From: Aplidium turbinatum | Lineage: Eukaryota > Chordata > Ascidiacea > Aplousobranchia > Polyclinidae | Assembly: GCA_918807975.1 (NCBI GenBank) | Contig: OU964924.1 | Span: 25,031,695 to 25,095,694 of the forward strand | Direction of reading: 5' to 3' | Length of the DNA: 64,000 nucleotides | Part shown: piece after piece, positions 1 through 12,156 of the stretch | Numbering within the stretch: position 1 is the stretch's first letter | Layout of the letters: each line of letters opens with the position of its first letter | Notes under the pieces: generated by a model | The model's input: the letters and a program-made list of their open reading frames with translations, nothing else | Told to the model about the DNA's origin: nothing | Database searches by the model: none | Position numbers and translations under genes: made by a program

Positions 1-295
1 CGTTGCTTTAAGTTCCTTTGTCGCTTTTACTGGTGTTTATTTTCAGTCTGATTTCAGTTTGCAGTTTAAGTCTTCAGAACAACCTAGCTGCAGTTTAGCG
101 GAATAAACTTCTCTAATAGAGGAATTGTAGATGGTTTCACTACACATTAAAATGCTGAGCAACAGCAGGCTAACATTTGCATGTAGCCTTTTTATCACAA
201 CGGATTCATTTTGAACTTCACATTCTTTCACATAATTTAGTTGATAAAGTGATGTAAAGAAACAAACAATATATTGAAGCATGTTTTTTGCTTAC

Positions 296-3200
296 TACAG
301 GTTCGCGATCTTCGCTAAGCTCCTCTCCTTCTTTCACTGAGTGGTTGTTGTAAACAACTTGAATTGGTGGGTCTAAATTTTCTAGGGATATTTCTCTCCC
401 CAATTTGATAGAGAGCGCCTGTGTAAGTTATACAAATAATACGATAAACACAAAGTCGGTGCACTATGATGTAGCTCGAACAAAAATTTCTGGGGAGAGA
501 GAAAAACAACTATTGAGAGGCGGGGGGGAGGGGGCATTTCAACGTTTGAAATGAAAAGTGTGTTAAAAAGCAAACAAAAAATAAAAAGTTTTAAAAAGTA
601 TAGCTCTAAATGCAGTCAAACATGTATGAAATGTTACTCAACATGTAATACAAGGTCATTAAAACGTTGTAATAATATTAAAAGTATATTGTAAGCCTAT
701 TTAGTTTTGAGCAGAGGGATTACTCTATCATGCCCACCGTGATTACGTCCCTGCTACAGACAATATAAATAACGACCTGGAGTGGTAGAGTGACAGACCT
801 TCGGCCCCAGAGTCGAACAATGCACGCGAAATTAACTTTTTGCTCAACTACATTTACATGTTGCAATATTTTTAAAATGCATATTTTCATTTGATTGTCT
901 CAACTGATGCTTCACCTGATGTGTGGTTAAGGACTTGGATGAGTTAAACATTTCTTTGTTTTTGTAAAGTGCCAACGTGATTGGCAAGTTTGAGTGCACA
1001 TTTTGTGCTTGTGTTTTTCCCAACGCTTCTTGTACGACATTGCTAGGAACAATAACTTTTACTGGTTCAGATATAACTCCATTTGAATCCAACACACGAG
1101 GAGTCAAAGTAAATCCTTCTTGCACGGCTGTCGAATTGAACGCAATCGAATTTATCTGAAAACACAAGACGCATGCTGTGACTGATTCTATGGTCTTGTA
1201 GTTGTATGTTGAAGGCTTGATCTTAGACAAATGAGAATCGTCAGTTTAAAACAGCCGACAAACTTTGACCTTTTTGATTGAGCTACTAAACTCGATTTCA
1301 ATTTTCTAAATTTGTTTATTGTAGCTTACTTATTCAAATAGATTTATTATTATTAAAACAAACTGAGAAATCCTGGGTATAAATTGCATCTGCAGATAAA
1401 AAAAAAAAAATAATTTGCTGAACAAAATACTTAGTAAAGTTAGGTCATACATTAAATTACTTTTGAATTGCTAAAATCTGTCAATAAATTTCGATATAAA
1501 GAATGGTCATTCATTGCAATGTCAAAGAAAAATATGTTGCAATGGTCATCATGGTTGCAGTATCTGGATTCTTAGACAAAACATACAAAACTGAGAAAGT
1601 ATATTCCGAAATAACACAAGTTCGATGTTTTTCAGCTCCTCAGCTTATACATTCTTTCAAGATTTCAAGCTATCAAGGAACTCAATAGTCTGGAGTCAAA
1701 ATCTTTTTGTGGCGTTCTTGACCGTAACTTCATTTTTGATTAAAAAACAAGTAGATTAAAGAGAATCACATGTTATTATGCCCAAAGTAAAGCACGCTAA
1801 CCCATCGTTAAAGAAGGCACGAACAGGTTGATTAGCTTATTCATTACCTGTATAAATATGTTTTCTGTTTGGAATTCAGCTTTGTTTCCTTCAAAAACCA
1901 AATGATCTGTCAACGCTTCTAAGGTACGGACCAGATCGTCACCCAAAGCGGTTGTACCGTCTTCCTCAGAGATCAGTTTAGACACAATTTCGACTAGACT
2001 GCCAAATGTGTTTCTTGATATCTGAAAAAAAAACTATTTTTTTTCTTGTTGAACCAGCAATAGCCTACTTCAATGTTTGTAAGTTCTAGATTTATTGATT
2101 TTGAAGGGTAGGCTATAGGCCACGTTTTACTTTGGTAACTGACTAAATGCTGCAAAAGGAACATATAAAAAGTGAGTAATTACAAAATAAATCCATGTAA
2201 TTTTTACAAATATTCGTGCAAAAGGAGCTATGCTTGAAATACGAAAGCATTCGAAAATATAATTTACATCTTAAATTTTTTGACATATAAATACGCTTTT
2301 TAAGCAATGTTTGTAATTCAACTAAAAAATCTGTTGTTGGCTATTGAATGGATTAGTGGATTGTAAATCAGCATAGTTGTGATCCTCTTATGCATTTTTT
2401 TTCAAATTATTTTTTATATAAGCCCAATTAGGCTACATTGACCAAATTAGGTGCACTGTACAAATTTATCTGATTTTTTTTCAATTTGCAAGGAACAATA
2501 ACATTGAATGTCACTCAACAGCAAAGCAACGTCATATCACACGTGTTGACGTTTATCCCAGCCAGCAAATCAGTCCTTTTTTACATTGATTCATCGTCTG
2601 GAGACGCTGAATCAATGTAAAAAAGACTGGTTTGTTAGCAGGTAATTATGTTTTCAGAAAAGTTTGTGTTATTGCTTGCACGTATTCAGAAATTGGCATA
2701 CAAAGTATAAAAGCCATCGGCGTGGGCTTTTCCCAAAAACTTGAAAGCAAAAGGCGTGAAAGAGATTCCTTTTAGATTAAAAAGAAAACGATGAAAGTTA
2801 CAAAGCTTCTGGTCTGCGGTCTGTTCCACGGCACCACATTCACAGGAAGAGGCCATTCCCCATTGGTGCATGATTGAGCAGAAAATCACGACGCCCGTAC
2901 AGAGATGGTTGAGGCGCACCCATGCTTGTCTTGGTAGTGTCAGGCCGATGGGGCGTTACAAAATGACTTGATGAATAGGCTAAGTGACGTGTTACAACGC
3001 AATTGACGTAATTACCAGTAACGTAAAGACTAATTTGAATGCTAGATAGCAGAATAGAATTTGAAGAGGTTCTTACATTAATCGCTTCTCCAACTTCATT
3101 TTTTGGGACTTAAAGGACTAAAGTGATTTCCGTAGCCCAAAAAGGCCCTGGTTGCGAAACTGTATACTTAAGTGAGTTAGCAGCGTTAAATAATTGTCTT

Positions 3201-6200
3201 GTGATTAAATGCGTTTAGTCTGTAAATGTTATTAATGATATTATTATTGTCTGTTTTCTAAAAAGCTGACAGCGACGCATATTTGCAATGAATATCAGCG
3301 CTATAAAAACACATTATTATTGTTATCACTACTTACCTGAAGATGATTATCCCTTACAGCATTACCGATGTCAATAATGCTTTGAGCAACTTTTTCCACT
3401 TCAGAATCAGTAAGATCGTCTATTCTGGACACAATAATTTGCAACTCTTTTGCTTTAACATCAAGATTGGTTGAATTCAATGTGTTTGGATCAATATTAT
3501 TCTGAAATAAAATTTTAATGATAACACTGGTCAACAAAAAAAATTTTTTGTCTTGTTGCAAGAGATGTTTTGATCGATTCTGAATGAGTTTTAGCCACTG
3601 ATTCCAAATCTGTAATCAGATTTTTTCTGCAAGCTCTAGTTTTTATGCAATACACCGGTGGATATTTTGAGGCTTGCAGCATTTGGTCTGAAATTTACAA
3701 CAAAATTCCAACTATTTAGTTCTGGTTACCACGGCAGTCAAACTCGATTTACAGCGATACGATGATTGGTTTTACAAATGCCAAATAAAAAGTTGATTTT
3801 TTTTGTTATATTTGTGGCATATAGGCCTACTCATTCCCTCGTCAGAGACGAAATATAACGCCATTCGTGAAGCGGGCCTACAAAGCTTATTTTCAAGTTC
3901 CTCTGGGAGATCAAGAGAAGAAATGGGCTCCACATATTGTCTGCCATAATTGCGAAGAAATGCTTAGTTAGAGATTGGACAAAGAAAAAACGTAACGGAC
4001 TTCCTTTTGGTGTCCCTATGGTGTGGCGTGAACCGAAGGACCACTGCACTGATTGTTACTTTTGTTTGTTTTTCCTGCCAATGCCCTTGGTGTTAATCAG
4101 ACAAAATATTTCTTATCCAAATATTCCTTCCGCTATTCGACCTGCCCTGCACTCTGAAACGTTTCCACCTCCAGTATTTAATGGTTTTGCATCCTGCGAT
4201 GATGAAGAAACAGACTCTGAGATTTACCACGGTAGTATGGAATGCGAGTATCCTAAGGAAGCAGATGCAGACTCAGAAGGCTCTAATTCTGAAACCATTC
4301 AGAAATTTAACTAGTCAGAACGAAATGACTTGGTACGAGACTTATCCAAGCAAGCTGCTGAGCTTTTAGCATCAAGGCTCAGTGAAAAACACGTATTGGA
4401 CCGTTCCACAAAAGTTTCGTTTTTCAGGAAATGAGATGAAATGTTTATGTATTTTTTTTTCAGAGGAAAAGCTGTTAATTTACTTCAATGATATTCCAGG
4501 CCTTCTCGTCCAACTAGGAGTTTCTTCATATGATTCAAGGGAATGGCGCTTATTTATAGACAGTTCCAGGCGAAGCTGTGACAGCTTTTGAAGTGTGTTC
4601 TTTTGCACAATGGTAATGCACATGGAGGAGTTCCAGTTGGTCATTCAACTGTCTTAAAAGAATCATATGATGATATTAAGCTAGTCATTGACTTGCTGAA
4701 ATATCATCAGCACAACGGGATATTATGTGTTGACCTGAAAATGGTTGGTTTCTTACTTGGTCAGCAAAAAGGATACGGTACACAAAGTTTCCATGTTATC
4801 TTTGCATGTGGGACAGCAGAGCTAATGACAAGCATTGGACCCAAAAGGATTGGCCCATATGTGAAACACTTGAAGCCGGCATGCCAAACATGTTAAACAA
4901 TCCGATTGTAAGTAGATACAAAATTGTTTTTCCCCCTCTTCACATCAAGTTGGGTTGATGAAATAGTTTGTGAAAGCTTGAAGCCTTGATAGCGACTGCT
5001 TCCAATATATTGTTCACACATTTCCCTCCATTTCATACGAAAAGATTAAAGCTGGTGTCTTCAATGGACCACAAATTCGTAGCCTTGTGCGAGACCAACA
5101 GTTCACCGATAAGATGAAAACCAAAGTAAGAGCAGCATGGTTGTCCTTTGTGGAAGTCACTAAAAACTTTCTTGGAAACAAAAAGGCTAACAATTACGAG
5201 GTTCTTGTGAGCAAAATGCTCTTTGCTTTCCGCGACTTAGAATGCAGAATGACCATCAAAGTTCATTTCTTATTCAGTCATCTGGACAAATTTCCAGAAA
5301 ACCTCGGAGCTGTCAGTGACGAACAAGGAGAGCGGTTTCACCAGGATCTTATAAAAGTAGAAGAACGTTACCAAGGCCGATGGAATCGACACATGATGGC
5401 AGATTACTGCTGGAAGCATTAAACGAGACTGCCCCCAAAAAGCTTACAAACGCAAGAGCCTCAAACGCCAATTTTTGCCCAGCATGTAGTGTGGATTTCG
5501 CTTTCTATTTTCAGCCAGTGAACTTTTCTCACAACATCAAACTTTTAAAGGAGCTTATTTATGCTTGTGATTGCAATAGGTCTGCATGGAGTGCTATGGC
5601 TACTACTGTAGTTGTGAAAATGATTCGTTTGTTATGTATATAGTCTATATAGTTTTTGAAATTTTGTTTACGACGCTTTTCGAATGATTTTGTAATGTTT
5701 TTTTCAAATATTTCGGTGCATTTCTATCAGTAAGTATAGATCTAAGCTATAGATAAAACGGTTAAGCAGTATTTCAGTGGTAAAAGATGTTTTTTTTCCC
5801 ATTCATCAAAATATAATTTTTTTGAAAAATATTCAGTTTTTACTCAAAAAAAGGAAAAAAATCAAAATTTGCGAAAAATCTAGAGCTTCTAGACCAAAAA
5901 TAGCGTCATATTCGGATTCAGCACCCCAAAATTACCCAAGACCAAGTGAATTTGGAAATGCAACAAATTTTTTGTTGACCAGTGTAATATTTACATTTAG
6001 CCTATATCTAAAGAAGCGCACAGCGATGACAACAAACACAGAACAGTGTGTCATGCACAGAGATAAAAGAACTGTATTTGAAAATTTAGCGTGGTTTTTT
6101 AATTGACCAATCATAACTCTTTTCACCAAGTGCTACAATGGGTTTGTTCTGGGCATTGTCCTTTGTCCTGGGCATGACGTTAAAAACTGCAACCGGTGGG

Positions 6201-9200
6201 AAAGGCTCCAGTGTGGGAACTCTGGAGTTATGGGGAATATGGAGTTACCCCTTAGTTTTCCATTACTCCCAGGTCTGCTCTGGCCCGTAGCAGTAGCACC
6301 TGTCAGGGCCCCAGCTATGGGTCAAATAACACCACTCCGGCTTGTCACCTTATTCAAACCTGGATGTGTGGCAGACTGTGCGGAAGAAGCTCATCACTGG
6401 ACATAGCTCAACGGACAGGAAGGCACCATCCAGTATCACAGTTGCAGGACGTGCCCAAGAGCATGACGTGACACGTAGACGTTATGGTCATCCTGCTGCA
6501 TCTCATGCTTCACCCAATCGTCTTGACCATGTCTTGCCATTGGACCCTGAAACCTGAGACAAGAGAGTGAGGTTGGAGTCCCGCGCAAGCCCTTCCTCAC
6601 TTTAAACAAAATCACGCGCAAGTCATGATCCTGGATCAAGAAGCCCTGTGGCGATGGAGGAACGGCGAACCAGATGGTGCGGATACACCCAAGCTGTAGC
6701 CATGATCCCACACACAGGCGGCTCAGGCCATATGGTCGTTCTCCACTGAATCCGAGCAGCAGTGGAATCCGGCAGCCCCCTGAGCGACCGAGCAGCCCTA
6801 TCTAGGAATGCTCTGCTCGCCTCCGTAGTCTGAGGACAGGGCTAGAAAAGGTGCTCTAAAAATTGCCTGCTCCATCGTACCCTGGCCAGCCTGCCGCAGC
6901 TGGTGGGGATCCCTTCACGCGGTCAAAAAAACAAAAGAAAATTCTATAGTCTCAAAATCGCTTCATGGAATGTCAGAACACTGCTCGATAACCCAAACTC
7001 CAACAGACCTGCTCGCAGAACTGCTCTCGTGGCCAGAGAACTAGCCCGCTACAACATCGACATTGCTGCCCTAAGTGAAACTCGCTTTGCTGATTCAGGA
7101 CATCTGTCTGAAATAGGAGGTGGCTACACCTTCTTTTGGAGTGGCCGCAGCATAAACAAACGCCGAGAGTCTGGTGTTGGATTTGCCATCAAGTCTCTCC
7201 ATGTGAAGAAACTAACTAAGTTACCTAATGGGGTAAACGACCGTCTAATGTCAATGCAGCTTCCTCTGGGCAAAAACAATGCCACTTTGATTAGTGCTTA
7301 TGCCCCCACCATGACCAACAATACCGATGCAAAGGAAAAATTCTATGAAGAACTAGACTCTCTTATTGCTTCTATTCCCAAATCGGAGAAGTTATTCATT
7401 CTTGGCGATTTCAATGCTCGTGTTGGTTGTGAACACCAGGTCTGGAATGGCATTATTGGAAAACATGGTATAGGAAAGTGCAATAGCAATGGTCTTCTTC
7501 TGCTAAAAACCTGTGCCACCCATGGCCTAGCCATCACAAACACTATGTTCCGTCTTCCTACCCGTAACATAACATCATGGATGCACCCCCGCTCTAAACA
7601 CTGGCATCTCATTGATTATGTCATAACCAGAGCCAAAGACAAACATGACGTACGTGTGACCAAAGCCATGTGTGGTGCTGACTGCTGGACTGATCACCGC
7701 TTAATAGTCTCCAACCTATCGCTTCACATCAAGCCCAAGAGAAGACCTCAAGGCCAAACAGTCACAAAACGGCTCAATATCAACCGGCTGAAGTCCCCTG
7801 ACACTGTGAAAGAGTTTCAATGTGCCCTGAGAAACAATCTCTCAACCACAACCAGTAGTGATAACAACATTGAAAGTCAATGGACCACTCTACGAGACAC
7901 AGTACACTCCACCGCATCTGAGGTACTAGGCCCCGCAGTCAGAAACCATCAAGACTGGTTTGATGAAAACGATGCAGAGATCATGGAAATGCTGGAAGCC
8001 AAGCGACTTCTACTTAGAGATCACCAGCGTAACCCCTTGGATGTTTCCAAGAAAACTGCCTTTACCAATATACGCAGCAAGATTCAAGCCAAGTTGCGAA
8101 ACATGCAAGACTCTTGGCTCAGTGCTAAAGCGGATGAGATCCAAAGCTATGCAGATAGGCACGACACTAAGCGCTTTTACACCGCCTTAAAAACTGTGTA
8201 TGGTCCGTCCACCTCTAAACCACGCCCTCTCTTTAACATCGATAGATCAACTCTGCTCACTACCAAGAGCCAAATCTTACAAAGGTGGGCCGAACACTTC
8301 CACGACGTTCTCAACCGGCCTTCAGAGATAAACGACGAAGCCATTGATCGCCTCCCTCAGGTAACCACCAATCGTGAACTCGACGCCCTCCCAACAGTTG
8401 ATGAAGTTCAGAAAGCCATCGACCTCTTACCCTCGGGAAAAGCCCCTGGACCTGACTCTATACCAGCAGAGATCTACAAATCAGGTGACAAGGGCCTTAC
8501 TGACAGTCTTACTGAATTATTCCAGTCAATGTGGGTTACAGGTGTACTTCCCCAGGACTTCAAAGATGCATCTATAGTGCACATTTACAAACGCAAGGGA
8601 AATCCCCAATTGTGCGACAACCATCGAGGAATCTCCCTCCTGTCAATTGCTGGAAAAATTCTCGCTCGTGTCTTACTGAACCGCCTCTTGAACCATCTCG
8701 AGCAAGGCCTCCTCCCTGAAAGCCAGTGTGGATTTCGCCAGGGCCGAGAAACCGAGATATGATCTTTGCGGCCAGACAGCTCCAAGAAAAGTGCATGGAG
8801 CAACACCAAGACCTTTACACTGTCTTTGTCGATTTGACAAAAGCTTTTGATACAGTGAGCAGGGAAGGGTTGTGGAAGATCATGCACAAATACGGATGCC
8901 CAAGCACATACATCTCCATTGTAAGACAATTTCATGATGGAATGATGGCCTACGTTGCTGATGACAATGATTTCTCTGAAGCCTTCCCAGTTACAAACGG
9001 CGTTAAACAGGGCTGTGTCCTGGCACCTACCTTATTTAGCATGATGTTTTCAGCAATGCTAACAGATGCTTTCAGAGATAAAGACTACAATGGTATTCCA
9101 ATTCGCTATCGTTGTGACGGAAAACTTTTTAACCTGAGACGCTTCAAAGCACTCACCAAAGTTACCGAAACTGTCATCAAAGAACTTCTGTACGCGGATG

Positions 9201-12156
9201 ACTGTGCCCTGAACGCCTGCTCCAAAAGCGAAATCCAACAACAAATGAATAAGTTCTCCTCTGCTTGCGATAATTTTGGACTAACAATCAGCACTAAGAA
9301 AACAGAGGCAATGTATCAACCAGCCCCTGGAAAATCCTATAGCAAACCACTCATCACTGTAAACGACCAGATAATACATGCATGTCAAAGTTTCAAGTAT
9401 CTCGGTAGTACTCTTTCTAACACAGCCACCATTGCCCTGGAAATCAACAACAGAATCGCCAAAGCATCTATCGCCTTCGGTAGATTGAGGTCTAACGTAT
9501 GGGAGAGGCGGGGAATCAAGCTGCCCACAAAGCTAAAAGTTTACAAAGCAGTTATTCTGACGACCCTTCTGTATGCATGTGAGGCCTCGACTCTTTATAG
9601 GAGACACGAAAGGCAGGTGAACCACTTCCACCTCTCCTGCCTCCGAAAGCTCCTCAAGATTCGATGGCAGGACAAAGTCCCAGACACCGAAGTTCTCAGT
9701 AAAGCAAACATGCCCAGCACTCTTACCCTCGTAAAAAAGGCACAAATAAGATGGGCTGGCCATGTCCACCGGATGCCGAACCACCGCATTCCTAAACAAC
9801 TGCTCTACGGAGAACTGACTAACGGCAAACGTCATGTAGGTGGTCAAAGAAAACGCTTTAAGGACACTTTAAAAGCTTCCATGAAAGAATTCGCCATCGA
9901 CGTAGATTCGTGGGAAGATTTAGCCGCAGAACGACCAACATGGCGCAGTCTTATTTATAAAGGCGCAGAATCAGCTGAGAAACACCGTACGCTATCTGCT
10001 GTCAGAAAACGAGAACATCGCAAGGCCCGAGCCTCAAACAACCCTGGCCCTAGCCAACCATCCTTCCAATGTCCATCCTGCAGCAGAAGTTTCACCGCAC
10101 AGATAGGCCTCATCAGCCATCTCCGCACTCATGTAGCCTACACTGACCAAAGTCAACACTAAAAAAAGAAAAAAGAAACTTGATCTCAGTCTCATTGGCC
10201 ATCTTCGGAAACGAAGGGCGAACATCATCACAATGGGTCTACCCAGAGCAATTTTTAGATCTTATTATTTGACATAATATTTCAAGAGGTAAAGCTGAGC
10301 TTAAGGAGGAAGATGGTTAGAGAATATGGGTGCTCAAAACCCCCCCAAAAATGCCTATACCAAGAATATTTATTTTTTTGAGCTCTGGATAAAATCTAAC
10401 TTCTACAAGTATGCAAACTGCCAGAATTAAGCTTCCTAAGACGCTTTCTCAGTCCGAAAATAAAGATTCTCTCAATCAATCAGTCCGCATAGACTGCCAG
10501 GCATACACAAATACATATATTGCATCGTGCGAGTGCGACAGTAGTTGAAAGCAAAATTATACAAAGGAAAAGCAATGAAAGCAGTGTAAGATAAATAGGC
10601 AGACTAAACATATTGATATCTGTATTTTAATACCGCAGACCGTTCAGTGAAGGCAGTGGAAGCGTTCTCATTGCCACTGCTAGAATATTGCTGACAAAAA
10701 GTAGCATACTCACTAATGCATCAAGTAGTGAGATGGAGCAGTCCACACTGTGGAAAGAGTTTTTGTCAAACTCATATTGAGGATCTGTTTCTTCGCCATG
10801 TTCAGTGAGAAACAACGAGCATTTTATGGAAGCTGTTTCGAATGTGTTGCCTGAAAGAACAAGAATAGCTACAGTTCGATTTTTGAAAGTCACTGCACAC
10901 AATCACAATATTAAATTATGTTTGTTTATGACAGTTATTATTGTGATAATTTGATAAAACGTGCATAAGATACCACAACAACTTGTAATCAAATTTTTGT
11001 TTTATTGAATTTATTTGGGACCGTAGCCAAAAATATGTTCAAAATATAAAAAACTGTTGAAAATGTTTCGTTTGGTTCCAGAAATATTAAAAAGTAACAT
11101 CAAAAGGTATTATCTAGTTGTACTTTATAATTATTTTAAATATATTTTCATGGTTTGTTTATGCCTTTTTCACCATGTTAATGTGCAGATAGGCTAAAGC
11201 AAGTTACATTATGTTCATGAAACATCGACTTGATTATTTTTATTTTAATGTTTACATCTTATTTAATACACCACATGTAAAACATCAAACACTTATGGTT
11301 TGACTTCTATGCAGTTTAATTGTTTCATCTCAGTAGATATGGGACAAGACTAGTTTCATGACTGGAATTATTTCAATCGGTTTATGAAGCACAGTCATTC
11401 TTTGTTTTCCTTTTTCACGCATTCTTGGACGCCATTTTGCAAAGTACAACGACTCACTTGCACCACATTCGCCAATGGAGGAGGCTATCATGTTGACACG
11501 AGTGGTTGGAAAGTTGAGTGACTTGTGACTTGTGCTTCCGCATGTTTCTAAAATACATGTATATATCATAAAAACAATAAAAACTATACGAACAAGAAAA
11601 TTGAAATATTTTGGCCTCATGATTTGCAATAATTCTATTCAAAGACAACTATTAGAAGAATAAATAAATAGAAAATGAAATAGGCCAGAGGCAGACCACT
11701 AAGAACTTGGACTAATTTTAATTGGTCATGACTTGATTACAACAATAGAAAAATCTCACAACATAGAAACTAAGAATCTCACAACATAGAAACTAGAAAA
11801 ATCTCTAAACATAAAAGTAAGTACAGAACAGCATTGGAATAGCAAAGTTGCTTGTTGACACACAATTCTGTTGCCATTGTTCAGTATTCTTTTTTCAATT
11901 GAGAATGAAACCAATAGGCTGTATCGGCGTATCCATGCCAAGAGTTTTCAGTCAAGCAAAAGACATTGCGATACTTCATTTAAGTAAAAATGAAATAAAA
12001 TTATAAACGGAATACCAAGCAGTTTACAAAACCAGTTATATAACAGGCCTACCAATGTTTGTAGTAACACAATACCTTCTATACATGTGAAATTATTGAT
12101 TGTCTGAAAGCATTTTTCTGAAAGCAAGCAGGGGTCTGGGTCACATAGATCAATGT
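296..12156 (-). CDS. Module 8: EGF + HormR-like + GAIN (GPS exon lies beyond the window)
   Basis: Exons: E1 12076-12156, E2 11458-11547, E3 10714-10850, E4 3337-3501, E5 1848-2021, E6 916-1155, E7 296-418. EGF begins DIDLCDPDPCLLSEKC. E2 keeps the NFPTTRVN motif and a closing ECGAS. E3 is the most divergent of the eight (SIKCSLFLTEHGEETD). The E3-E4 intron is 7.2 kb because of a TIR transposon and a full-size LINE. E7 reads ALSIKLGREISLENLDPPIQ and ends in phase 0 with a GTAAGC donor at 295, so E8 (GPS) must follow on the far side of position 1. Intron stretches 419-915, 1156-1847, 10851-11457 and 11548-12075 show nothing I recognise. Confidence 0.84.

Larger units (their letters stand above)
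6144..10229 (+). mobile_element. Near full-length APE-type non-LTR retrotransposon (RTE-like LINE)
   Basis: About 4.1 kb on the plus strand, opposite to the host gene, flanked by a 9-bp target duplication ACAATGGGT at 6135-6143 and 10230-10238. Order: a GC-richer 5' region (6144-6900) that looks like a LINE 5' UTR, an endonuclease-RT coding region (6903-10162), then a short 3' UTR ending GGGCGAACATCATC with no poly(A). The 3' end and the RWAGHVHRM motif in the C-terminus suggest RTE or a near relative; the clade needs a tree. The 160 bp between this and the upstream TIR transposon show nothing. Confidence 0.9.

Noticed and set aside
43-573. Several overlapping frames near the window start
   Set aside because: Only 296-418 (E7 of module 8) has splice borders and homology to other modules; the rest are shadows or intron.
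6342-6711. Small frames upstream of the LINE coding region as an ORF1
   Set aside because: No RNA-binding or coiled-coil features and no conservation I recognise; better read as 5' UTR.
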